A DNA stretch of 64,000 nucleotides. Source: Micromonospora sp. NBC_01813. Lineage in GTDB: Bacteria > Actinomycetota > Actinomycetes > Mycobacteriales > Micromonosporaceae. The DNA lies in contig NZ_CP109067.1 in NCBI RefSeq assembly GCF_035917335.1, positions 5,827,001-5,891,000 on the forward strand. The letters are read 5' to 3'. Positions 17,684-25,629 of this stretch are shown here, one piece after another; position 1 is the stretch's first letter; every line of letters starts with the position of its first letter. Position numbers and translations under genes: made by a program. The notes under the pieces are model-generated. The model worked only from the letters and a program-made list of their open reading frames with translations. It did no database searches and was not told the DNA's origin.

Positions 17684-18080
17684 GATCACCTCTCCGACAG
17701 GCTGGCGCGATTCTTGGACGGCCGACAGTACGGCCGGGCACCCGACATCACCTTGTGTCGAGATCGCCGACGACGGCGCGTACACCGGATTGCCCGCCGT
17801 GGCGTTGCTCGACGCCTACACCCGGATCAGCGATGCACCCGCTCGCGCCCGGCTCGGGGTGCTGGCCACCATGCCCAGTGTCACGGTGCTGCCGCTGGAC
17901 GCCAGTGAGGCGTCCGACACCGCCACGATCGCCACAATCGTCAAGGGCGACCTCGGCCGCGCCCACGCGGTCTGGGCCGCTCTCGATCACAGCGCCTACT
18001 ACCTCACCGCCGAGCCACACCTGACCCCGTCGGTGGTTCCCGCCGATCAGGTCCACTTCATCCCGGCCGACGACATCTAA
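17684..18080 (+). pseudogene. Remnant of a small hypothetical protein next to the IS
   Basis: The frame reads CVEIADDGAYTGLPAVALLDAY...VTVLPLDASEASDTATIATIVKGDL...HSAYYLTAEPHLTPSVVPADQVHFIPADDI and ends at 18080. The hydrophobic pattern is that of a compact alpha/beta protein, reminiscent of PIN-like proteins but without confirmed catalytic residues. No start codon lies at its own N-terminus: the open frame begins inside the IS end. This suggests the 5' part was lost when IS630 inserted. Family not recognised. Confidence 0.45.
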
Positions 18081-18121
18081 CTGGCCATCACCGCGAGTAC
18101 GTAGCGCGGGAGGTAACTGCG

Positions 18122-18180
18122 TCGAGGTGAGGATTACGCACGTTATTCATGCGTTTTAACGTGCGTAATCCTCACCTCGA
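18122..18180. repeat. Perfect 24-bp inverted repeat (hairpin)
   Basis: Arms 18122-18145 and 18157-18180 are perfect inverted copies of 24 bp around an 11-nt loop. The stem is less GC-rich than the other terminators here and includes TTACGCACGTTA. It lies between the gene remnant and the convergent RecD2-like helicase, so it could be a bidirectional terminator or a mobile-element relict. Confidence 0.75.
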
Positions 18181-18345
18181 TGTAGGCGGAGTATGCAGTA
18201 ATCGGACGACAGTGCCGATGAGGCTGGCGCGTTCGTAGCGGGCTGAGATATGCGGCCTGCTTGACACCAAGATCCTCATCCTGCGCGGGCGGGCGCGTAT
18301 GTGACCCGACCCAGACCCGACCCCCTACACAATGCTCCTCGAAGG

Positions 18346-20661
18346 TCAGTCGTCGGGTGCGAGTCGGTGGGTGAGTGCGGTGTGTCGGCGGCCGGCACCG
18401 GCGGTGCGGACCGCGATCGCGATCGCCTTGCGGGAGCCGACCAGGACCACGAGCTTCTTCGCTCGGGTCACTGCCGTGTAGAGCAGGTTGCGCTGCAGCA
18501 GCGTGTACGAACTCATGGTGACCGGGATGACCACCGCCGGGTACTCGCTGCCCTGCGAGCGGTGCACCGTGATGGCGTACGCGTGTTGCAGCTCGTCGAG
18601 TTCGTCGAACTCGTAGTCGATGTCCTCGTCCTCGTCGGTGCGTACCGTCAGTTTGCGGTCCTCGGTGCTGACCGCGGTGACCACGCCGATGGTGCCGTTG
18701 AAGACCCCGGCGGTGCCCTTGTCGTAGTTGTTGCGGATCTGGATGACCTTGTCGTTGATCCGGAACACCCGGGCGCCGTGCCGCCGCTCCGGCCGGTCGT
18801 CGCGGGGCGGGGCGAGCGCCTCCTGCAGGGCGACGTTGAGGTTGCCGGCCCCGGACGGCCCCCGGTGCATCGGCGAGAGCACCTGGATGTCGCGGGCCGG
18901 GACCCGGAACTTGCGCGGGATCCGGCGGGCGACGATGTCCACCACCAGGTCGGCGACCGCTTCCGGTTCGTCGGCGGCGAACAGGAAGAAGTCGGCCATC
19001 CCGTCGGTACGGGGCTGTTCGCCGGAGTTGATCCGGTGCGCGTTGACCACCACCCCGGACTCCTGGGCCTGCCGGAAGATCCGGGTCAACCGCACCTGCG
19101 GTACGGCCGGTGCGGCGAGTACGTCGCGCAGCACCTCGCCGGCACCCACCGACGGCAGTTGGTCGACGTCGCCGACCAGCAGCAGATGGGTGCCGGGTGC
19201 CACCGCCTTGACCAGCTTGTTGGCCAGGATCAGGTCGAGCATCGAGGCCTCGTCGACGACGATCAGGTCGGCGTCGATCGGGTTGTCCCGGTCGTACGTC
19301 GGGTCGCCGCCGGGGCGCAGTTGCAGCAGCCGGTGCACGGTGGCGGCCGGATGGCCGGTGAGCTCGGTCATCCGCTTCGCGGCCCGGCCGGTCGGTGCCG
19401 CGAGGACGATCTTGGTGCCCTTGGCCGCCGCCAGCGTGATGATCGACTTTACGGTGAACGACTTTCCGCAGCCCGGCCCGCCGGTGAGCACGGCGACCTT
19501 CGAGGTCAACGCCAGCCGTACCGCCTGCTCCTGCTCGGGGGCGAGGTCGGCGCCGGTGCCGGTGCGAAGCCAGGCCAACGCCCGGCCCCAGTCGACGTCG
19601 GCGAATGCCGACAGCCGGTCGGCCCGGTGCCGCAGCAGCCGCAGCAGACTGCCGGCCAGCGAGCATTCGGCGCGGTGGAACGGCACCAGGTAGACCGCCG
19701 GAATGGTGCCGCCGTCGCTGGTCGGGTTCGGCACCGCCTCGCGTACCACGCCTTCCTCGGCGACCAGCGCGGTCAGTGCGTCGCGGACCAGCTCGATGCC
19801 GACGCCGAGGATGGTGGCCGCGTCGGTGGCCAGGTTGGGTTCCGGCAGGTAGCAGTGGCCGTTGTCGGCGGCCTCGGAGAGGGTGTACTGGATGCCGGCC
19901 TTGATCCGTTCCGGGCTGTCGTGCGGGATGCCGACCGCCTGGGCGATGGTGTCGGCGGTCTTGAACCCGATGCCCCAGACGTCGGCGGCCAGCCGGTACG
20001 GCTCGTTGCGCACGATCGAGATCGACGCGTCACCGTACTTCTTGTAGATCCGTACGGCGAGTGAGGTGGTGACGCCGACGCCCTGCAGGAAGATCATTAC
20101 TTCCTTGATCGCCTGCTGTTCGATCCAGGCCTTGGCGATCAGCGACGTCCGTTTCGGCCCCAGACCGGGCACCTCGATCAACCTGGCCGACTCCTCCTCG
20201 ATGACCCGCAGCGTGTCGGCGCCGAAGTGGGCGACGATCCGGCCGGCCATCTTCGGGCCGATGCCCTTGATCAGACCGGAACCGAGGTACCGCTCGATGC
20301 CCTGAATGGTGGCCGGCAGCACGGTCGTGTACGAGTGGACCTCGAACTGTCGGCCGTACTTCGGGTGCGAGCCCCAGCGGCCGACCAGCCGGATGCTCTC
20401 CCCGGGCTGTACGCCGAGCAGCGAGCCGACCACGGTCAGCAGGTCGGTGCCGGAGCGGTCGGTGGCGACCCGGGCGATCGTGTAGCCGGTCTCCTCGTTG
20501 GCGTAGGTGATCCGTTCCAGGACTGCTTCCAGCACCGCCCCGCCGCCGGGCCGGGCCGCCGCCCCGGGTGACTGGCCGCCGACCGGGCCGGTCGCAGCTC
20601 CGGGTGCCTGGCCGGGGGTGGCGGTCGGGGCAGTCGCGGGTGGTCCGGTGGTCGCGGTCAC
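18346..20661 (-). CDS. RecD2-like ATP-dependent DNA helicase
   Basis: This 771-residue SF1B helicase has an N-terminal OB/helix-hairpin-helix region with GIGPKMAGRIV near residue 135 and VPGLGPKR. Walker A GGPGCGKS lies near 394-401, Walker B VVDEASML near 469, GDVDQLPSVGAG follows, and a C-terminal 2B domain has AITVHRSQGSEYP near 700. It fits RecD2 rather than RecBCD RecD, since it is long, carries HhH motifs and has no recB/recC beside it. RecD2 unwinds DNA 5'-3' and aids repair and genome stability. GTG 20661 is preferred because upstream codons overlap the divergent VOC gene's leader; the first 40 residues are a Pro/Ala/Gly-rich tail. Confidence 0.92.
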   Translation of the reverse strand: MTATTGPPATAPTATPGQAPGAATGPVGGQSPGAAARPGGGAVLEAVLERITYANEETGYTIARVATDRSGTDLLTVVGSLLGVQPGESIRLVGRWGSHPKYGRQFEVHSYTTVLPATIQGIERYLGSGLIKGIGPKMAGRIVAHFGADTLRVIEEESARLIEVPGLGPKRTSLIAKAWIEQQAIKEVMIFLQGVGVTTSLAVRIYKKYGDASISIVRNEPYRLAADVWGIGFKTADTIAQAVGIPHDSPERIKAGIQYTLSEAADNGHCYLPEPNLATDAATILGVGIELVRDALTALVAEEGVVREAVPNPTSDGGTIPAVYLVPFHRAECSLAGSLLRLLRHRADRLSAFADVDWGRALAWLRTGTGADLAPEQEQAVRLALTSKVAVLTGGPGCGKSFTVKSIITLAAAKGTKIVLAAPTGRAAKRMTELTGHPAATVHRLLQLRPGGDPTYDRDNPIDADLIVVDEASMLDLILANKLVKAVAPGTHLLLVGDVDQLPSVGAGEVLRDVLAAPAVPQVRLTRIFRQAQESGVVVNAHRINSGEQPRTDGMADFFLFAADEPEAVADLVVDIVARRIPRKFRVPARDIQVLSPMHRGPSGAGNLNVALQEALAPPRDDRPERRHGARVFRINDKVIQIRNNYDKGTAGVFNGTIGVVTAVSTEDRKLTVRTDEDEDIDYEFDELDELQHAYAITVHRSQGSEYPAVVIPVTMSSYTLLQRNLLYTAVTRAKKLVVLVGSRKAIAIAVRTAGAGRRHTALTHRLAPDD

Positions 20662-20713
20662 CGGACGATTATCCGACGCCCGCGATGTCGTACCCGGAGG
20701 TGACCATCGGTGG

Positions 20714-21514
20714 ATGCATGACGAAGCGAAGATCGGCACCCTGTCTGAGATCGTCATCGATGCCGCCGACTTCACGGGGCTGGCCGACTTCTATGCCCGT
20801 ATCGCCGGGTTCCGCACCGTCCTGGTGGAGCACGACTGGGTCAGCATGGCCACCCCGCAGGGCTGGCGGGTCGCCATCCAGTCGGCCCCCGACCACCTGC
20901 CGCCGCGTTGGCCCGATTCGGCCTGTCCGCAGCAGCTGCACCTCGACCTGTCGGCCCCGGATCTTTCCGCCGCGGTGGCGGCCGCCGAGCGGGCCGGCGC
21001 GACCCGGCTGCCTGGCGGCGGGGAGAGTCACGTGGTGCTCGCCGATCCGGCCGGGCACCCGTTCTGCCTGGTCGAGCGCCGTGATCCGCAGACGGGCCAT
21101 GGTGACGCGCCGGCGGATCACGGTGACCCGCCCGGCGATCAGGCGGGTGTCACGGAGGCGGGCATCACCCTGGCGGGCGTCTGCCTGGACGCTGCGGACG
21201 GCGCGGCGCTGGCTGCGTTCTACGCACCGTTGCTCGGCATGGAGCTGACCTGGTCCGGGCCGCAGGGGGCGATGCTCGCGGCCGCTGGGCAGCCGAAGGT
21301 GACGTTCCAGACGATCGCCGACCACGTGCCGCCGCGTTGGCCCGATCCGGCCTATCCGCAGCAGCTGCACCTGGACATCCAGGTCGCCGACCTTGCCACC
21401 GGCGAGCGACAGGTGCTGGAGCTGGGTGCCACCCGGCGGCCGGACCCGGAGGTCGGGTCCGACTTCTGGGTCTTCGCCGATCCGGCCGGGCATCCGTTCT
21501 GTCTGGTGCGCTGA
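20714..21514 (+). CDS. Double VOC (glyoxalase/bleomycin-resistance fold) protein
   Basis: This 266-residue protein is two tandem VOC domains. The first half (EIVIDAADFTGLADFYARIAGF...HVVLADPAGHPFCLVE) and second half (GVCLDAADGAALAAFYAPLLGM...WVFADPAGHPFCLVR) repeat the same strand order, and each has the PPRWPD(S/P)A(C/Y)PQQLHLD motif. The linker is His/Gly/Asp-rich. Such proteins bind metals or hydrophobic ligands; some are dioxygenases or sequester antibiotics. The specific role is unknown. ATG 20714 follows GGAGG (20696-20700). Confidence 0.88.
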   Translation: MHDEAKIGTLSEIVIDAADFTGLADFYARIAGFRTVLVEHDWVSMATPQGWRVAIQSAPDHLPPRWPDSACPQQLHLDLSAPDLSAAVAAAERAGATRLPGGGESHVVLADPAGHPFCLVERRDPQTGHGDAPADHGDPPGDQAGVTEAGITLAGVCLDAADGAALAAFYAPLLGMELTWSGPQGAMLAAAGQPKVTFQTIADHVPPRWPDPAYPQQLHLDIQVADLATGERQVLELGATRRPDPEVGSDFWVFADPAGHPFCLVR

Positions 21515-21618
21515 CCTGTCCGAGGTTGCCGGTAGGTGGCAGACTGCCGGATCGACGGCCATCGGGCGTCGCCGCCCGAGCCACCCACTCACCCTTTCGC
21601 AGAAGAGGCCCGCGAGCC

Positions 21619-22197
21619 ATGGACCAGCAGTACCTGCAAGCACAGCGGCAGTTGCACATCCGGCAACGTATCCGGCTGATGGTCAACCAGTACGAGGTTT
21701 GCGCGGTCGGGCCGGACGGCTCGGTCGGGCAGCTGCTCGCCTTCGCCCAGCAGAAGCGGATGGCGTTCCGGGAGCAGGTGACGATCTACGCCGATGACCA
21801 GCGGCAGCAACCGCTGCTCGGGTTCAAGGCCCGGCAGGTCATCGACCTCGGTGCCACCTACGACATCACGGACGCCGCCGGTGCGCCGATCGGGCTGTTC
21901 CGCAAGGACTTCGCCCGGTCCCTGCTGCGTTCGACGTGGCACGTGGAGCAGCCGGGCCTCGGCACGGCCACTGGCTCGGAACGCAACCAGGTGGTGGCCA
22001 TTCTGCGCCGCTTCATCGACATGCTCTCCTGGCTGCCGTACCACTTCGACTTCACCATCGGCGACCAGCCGGCCTTCTCCGTGGTGCGCAAGTGGGGACT
22101 GCGGGACAGCTACCTGGTCGAGATCCACAATCCGCAGCTGGACCGGCGTCTGGTGATCGCCATGGCCGTCGCCCTCGACGCCCTGCAGTCCCGCTGA
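21619..22197 (+). CDS. LURP-one-related / scramblase-like protein
   Basis: This 192-residue protein shows the LOR-fold pattern: LRQRIRLMVNQYEVCAVGPDG-type opening, LLAFAQQKRMAFREQVTIYADD, then GFKARQVIDLGATYDITDAAGAPIGLFRKD and SYLVEIHNPQLDRRLVIAMAVALDAL near the end. LOR/Tubby-like proteins bind membranes or lipids; bacterial members are uncharacterised. It is soluble except for one hydrophobic stretch. ATG 21619 is chosen where family homology pattern begins. A strong hairpin follows at 22323-22359. Confidence 0.8.
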   Translation: MDQQYLQAQRQLHIRQRIRLMVNQYEVCAVGPDGSVGQLLAFAQQKRMAFREQVTIYADDQRQQPLLGFKARQVIDLGATYDITDAAGAPIGLFRKDFARSLLRSTWHVEQPGLGTATGSERNQVVAILRRFIDMLSWLPYHFDFTIGDQPAFSVVRKWGLRDSYLVEIHNPQLDRRLVIAMAVALDALQSR

Positions 22198-22322
22198 CCT
22201 GCGAACCGGCACGTACGGTGACGAACCGGCTCGAATTCTGATCGGTCTGCCCTGGACAAGGATCGGTCTGGCCGGTGAACAGTCGGCTGTGCCAGCGTGC
22301 ATGCTGCCGTATCCGTGTCGAC

Positions 22323-22359
22323 AGCCAGACGGCGCCGCCACCTGCGGCGCCGTCTGGCT
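22323..22359 (+). terminator. Perfect 16-bp hairpin just upstream of the SGNH hydrolase
   Basis: Arms 22323-22338 and 22344-22359 pair perfectly around a 5-nt loop. The hairpin ends 8 bp before the AAGGAGAA ribosome binding site of the next gene. It looks like the terminator of the LOR gene, but its position inside the likely leader of the SGNH gene would also allow attenuation. Confidence 0.65.
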
Positions 22360-22379
22360 TGTCCAACCAAGGAGAAGTC

Positions 22380-23498
22380 TTGTCTTTGCCTGCTGTCCGT
22401 CCGTTGACCGCGATCGTCGCGGCGACTGTCGCGTTGGGCCTGGGGATGGCCGCCACCACCGGTGCCGCGTACGCGGCACCCACGCCGTCCGCCCCGGTGA
22501 CCGTCGACTACGTCGCCCTCGGTGACTCGTACGCTGCCGGCTTCGGTGCGGGCACCAGCGGCGGTGCCTGTCGAGTGACGGACAACGGATACCCGCAGCT
22601 CTGGGAGCGGACCAAAGCCGACGCGGTGTCGCTCACCCTGGAGGCGTGTAGCGGTGCGCGCACCGGACAGGTGATCGCCGGGCAGCTCGCTGCCCTCGAT
22701 GCCGGCACCGACCTGGTCACCATCACCACCGGCGGCAACGACCTGGACGTGTTCACCCGGTTTCAGATCTGCATGGACCCGAGACAGTCCGCGGAGTGCG
22801 CCGCGCTGCGGGAGACGATCGCCGCTGAGCTGACGACCACCATCCCAGCTACGGTCGTCGCCCTGCTGACCCAGGTGCGGGCCAAGGCGCCGAACGCCAA
22901 GGTGGTGGTGACCGGCTACCCGCTGCCGTTCGCCGACGTCGAGCAGTGCCAGTCCTTTCCGGCTCCGGTCGCCGTGCGGCAACTCGCCAACGAGGTGATG
23001 GGCGGGCTCAACACCGCGCTGGCAGCCACCGCCTCCGCTAGCGGTGTGCCGTATGTCGACGTGGCCGGCGCGTTCGTTGGTCACGAGGTGTGCACGGCGC
23101 AACCGTGGATCGTCGGGGCCGAGGGGCTCAGCACCGGGACGGTCTTCCACCCCAACCTGCTCGGCCAGACCGAGGGATATTTGCCGGCTCTGACCGCCGC
23201 GATCGGCACGGTCGACCAGATGCAGGAATGGATCGCCGAGCGTGACGCCGCTCCGTCGCCGGCACCGTCCGCAGAGCCGACTGTGTCCGCAGAGCCGACT
23301 GTGTCTGCCACACCGTCGGCCGGCGGATCGCCGGACGTCAGCCCCACCGCTGTTGCCGGTGGTGCCGGCGGCGGTGACCTGCCGTTGACTGGCGCCAACG
23401 TCGGAGTCCTGGTGGCAGCCGGGATCGTGTTGTCCGCGGCGGGCACGGCGGCGGTGTTGCTGGCCCGGCGTAAGCGGGTCCGGCTCGTCGCCGAGTAG
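22380..23498 (+). CDS. Secreted SGNH/GDSL hydrolase with LPxTG-like cell-wall anchor
   Basis: This 372-residue protein has a signal peptide (LTAIVAATVALGLGMAATTGAAYA). An SGNH hydrolase domain follows with block I GDSYAAG, block III GGND and a late block V-type His region (TVFHPNLLGQTEGY). A Ser/Ala/Pro/Thr-rich linker leads to a C-terminal LPLTG motif, hydrophobic helix and RRKR tail. That end is a sortase sorting signal (LPxTG pattern), so the enzyme is probably anchored to peptidoglycan and hydrolyses esters outside the cell. The start is TTG 22380, 5 nt after AAGGAGAA. Confidence 0.88.
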   Translation: MSLPAVRPLTAIVAATVALGLGMAATTGAAYAAPTPSAPVTVDYVALGDSYAAGFGAGTSGGACRVTDNGYPQLWERTKADAVSLTLEACSGARTGQVIAGQLAALDAGTDLVTITTGGNDLDVFTRFQICMDPRQSAECAALRETIAAELTTTIPATVVALLTQVRAKAPNAKVVVTGYPLPFADVEQCQSFPAPVAVRQLANEVMGGLNTALAATASASGVPYVDVAGAFVGHEVCTAQPWIVGAEGLSTGTVFHPNLLGQTEGYLPALTAAIGTVDQMQEWIAERDAAPSPAPSAEPTVSAEPTVSATPSAGGSPDVSPTAVAGGAGGGDLPLTGANVGVLVAAGIVLSAAGTAAVLLARRKRVRLVAE

Positions 23499-23511
23499 CC
23501 ACCAGCGCAGT

Positions 23512-23546
23512 TGCCCCGGTCCGGCCGGACCAGCCGGGCCGGGGCA
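23512..23546 (+). terminator. Terminator after the SGNH hydrolase
   Basis: A 14-bp GC-rich stem (arms 23512-23525 and 23533-23546) with one G-U-type mismatch and a 7-nt loop lies 13 bp past the stop codon. Confidence 0.6.
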
Positions 23547-23582
23547 GCTGGAGATGAGTGGAACTCACTAAGATATCGATTT

Positions 23583-25619
23583 GTGACGGCCGGATGTGGC
23601 GAAGCCACCACCAGTCTGGGCCAGCGGCTGAGGCAGACCCGGGAGCACCACTTCGTGGGTCGGGCGGCTGAGCTGGCCCTGCTACGGCAGGCCCTGGCCC
23701 ACGCCCCCGAGCCGTTCAGTGTGCTCTACCTGCACGGACCCGGCGGGATCGGCAAGTCGACGCTGCTGCGCCACTTCGGCGACGAGGCGGCGTCGGCCGG
23801 TCGGCGGGTGGTGCACGTCGACGGTCGGCTGGTGAGCCCCTCGCCGGCCCGGTTCGAGAACGCCGCCGCCGCCGCCCTGACCGACGAGTCGGCGGTGCTG
23901 CTGGTCGACTCCTTCGAGTACTGCCAGGGGCTGGAGGACTGGCTGCGGAACAGGTTCCTGCCCCGGCTGCCGGAGTCCGTGCCGGTGATCCTGGCCGGGC
24001 GCGGAGTCCCCGGTCCGCAGTGGCGCGCCGATCCGGCCTGGCGGGACCTGCTCAAGGTCGTCCCGCTGCGGAACCTGTCACCGGACCACGCGGTGGCGCT
24101 GCTCAGCCGCCGTGGCGTACCGCCGGAACTGCACGAATCGGTGCTGTCGTTCGCCGGCGGCCATCCGCTGGCGCTACGGCTCGCCGCCGAGGTCGCGGTC
24201 ACCCATGACGTGGCCGCCACCGCCTCCTGGCGGCCGAGTCTGAACGTGGTGGAGACGCTGCTCACCCAGCTGATCGGGGAAACCCCGTCGGCGCAGCACC
24301 GGCACGCGCTGGAGATCTGCGCGCACGCCCGGACGACCACCGAAGGGCTGCTGCGGGCGGCGCTCGACTGCGATCCGGGGCCGATCTTCGCCTGGCTCCG
24401 GGAGTTGCCGTTCATCGAGTCCGACGCCCGAGGTCTCTACCCGCACGACGTCGTGCGCGACGCCCTCGACGACGACCTGCGCTGGCGTGACCCGCAGGGC
24501 TACGAGAAGATGCACCGGCGGCTGCACAGCTACCTGCTGGAGCAGGCACTGGCCGCTACCGGGCCGGCCGTGCTCCCCGCCGTGGGCGCGATGATGTATC
24601 TGCAACGGCACGCCCAGGTGGTCCGCCGGTACTTCACCTTCGGCGGTGAGGGGAAGGTCTACGAAGACCCGTACCGTCCGGAGGACCGGTCGGCGGTGCT
24701 GAAGCTGGCGGTCGAGGCGGAAGGAGCGGACTCGGCCGCGATCGTCGACTTCTGGCTGAGCCGCCAACCCGACGGCTGCTACGTCTACCGCAGCTCGGAC
24801 ACCGACGAGGTGGTGGCCTTCCTGACCTGGCTGCGGCTGACCGACCCGGACCCGGCCGAGTTGGATGTCGATCCGGTCGTCGCCGCGGCCTGGCGTCACT
24901 GCCGTTCGGCCGCGCCGCTGCGCGGCGGCGAGCACATCGGGCTGGCCAGGTTCATGGTGCACCCGCCGGCGTACCAGCGGCCGTCGGCGGTCAACGACCT
25001 GATGCAGATGCGGATGCTCGCGCACTTCCTGCACGACAAGGGTCTGGCGACGCATTACCTGGTGCTGCAGGACGTCGAGTTCTGGGCGCAGCATCTGGCC
25101 TACTTCGACGATCACCCGGCCGGCACGCCACCGCAGATCGGTGGTCGCCCGTACCACGTGTTCTTCCATGACTGGCGGGTCACCCCGGTCATGCAGTGGC
25201 TGGCCCACAATCAACAACAACTGTTGTACGGACTGCAGCCGCGGCCGCCGCTGGCCGGCGCGGACCTGCTGGTGCTGTCCCGACCGGAGTTCGACGCCGC
25301 GGTCCGCTCCGCGATGCGCGCCTGGCGTCGTCCGGACGAGTTGGCGGCCAATCCGCTCACCCGTAGCCGGCTGGTGGCCGACCACGGTGGAGGCGACCGG
25401 GTCGCGGCGCTGCGCGACGTCCTCGGGTCGGCGATCGACAAACTACGCGACGATTCCCGGCTGCACCGGGTGCTGGTCACCACCTTCGTGCACGGCACTC
25501 CCACCCAGGAGGCGGCGGCGGACCGGCTGGGCCTGCCGTTCAGCACCTACCGGCGGCACCTGACCCGGGGGATGGACCGGCTCGGCGACGCCCTATGGGA
25601 GCGGGAACTGCACGGCTGA
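23583..25619 (+). CDS. P-loop NTPase regulator-like protein, paralog A
   Basis: This 678-residue protein has an N-terminal NTPase domain with P-loop LHGPGGIGKSTLL near residue 55-67 and Walker-B-like VLLVDSFEYCQGLEDWL. A winged/helical middle (FAGGHPLALRLAAEVAV), an undefined alpha/beta region and a C-terminal helix-turn-helix (TPTQEAAADRLGLPFSTYRRHL) follow. This is a STAND/AAA-like sensor-regulator layout; the trigger is unknown. GTG 23583 is chosen because it gives the same length as its convergent paralog. It lacks a clear ribosome binding site and may be leaderless: TAAGAT lies a few bases upstream. Codon and motif similarity to the 25630-27666 gene is extensive. Confidence 0.8.
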   Translation: MTAGCGEATTSLGQRLRQTREHHFVGRAAELALLRQALAHAPEPFSVLYLHGPGGIGKSTLLRHFGDEAASAGRRVVHVDGRLVSPSPARFENAAAAALTDESAVLLVDSFEYCQGLEDWLRNRFLPRLPESVPVILAGRGVPGPQWRADPAWRDLLKVVPLRNLSPDHAVALLSRRGVPPELHESVLSFAGGHPLALRLAAEVAVTHDVAATASWRPSLNVVETLLTQLIGETPSAQHRHALEICAHARTTTEGLLRAALDCDPGPIFAWLRELPFIESDARGLYPHDVVRDALDDDLRWRDPQGYEKMHRRLHSYLLEQALAATGPAVLPAVGAMMYLQRHAQVVRRYFTFGGEGKVYEDPYRPEDRSAVLKLAVEAEGADSAAIVDFWLSRQPDGCYVYRSSDTDEVVAFLTWLRLTDPDPAELDVDPVVAAAWRHCRSAAPLRGGEHIGLARFMVHPPAYQRPSAVNDLMQMRMLAHFLHDKGLATHYLVLQDVEFWAQHLAYFDDHPAGTPPQIGGRPYHVFFHDWRVTPVMQWLAHNQQQLLYGLQPRPPLAGADLLVLSRPEFDAAVRSAMRAWRRPDELAANPLTRSRLVADHGGGDRVAALRDVLGSAIDKLRDDSRLHRVLVTTFVHGTPTQEAAADRLGLPFSTYRRHLTRGMDRLGDALWERELHG

Positions 25620-25629
25620 ACCGGCGCAG

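Noticed and set aside
18301-20064. 587-codon plus-strand frame opposite the helicase
   Set aside because: Shadow of the RecD2-like helicase, no family pattern.
22236-22280. Short direct repeat GATCGGTCTG upstream of the SGNH gene
   Set aside because: Only two imperfect 10-12 bp copies; too little to claim an operator.
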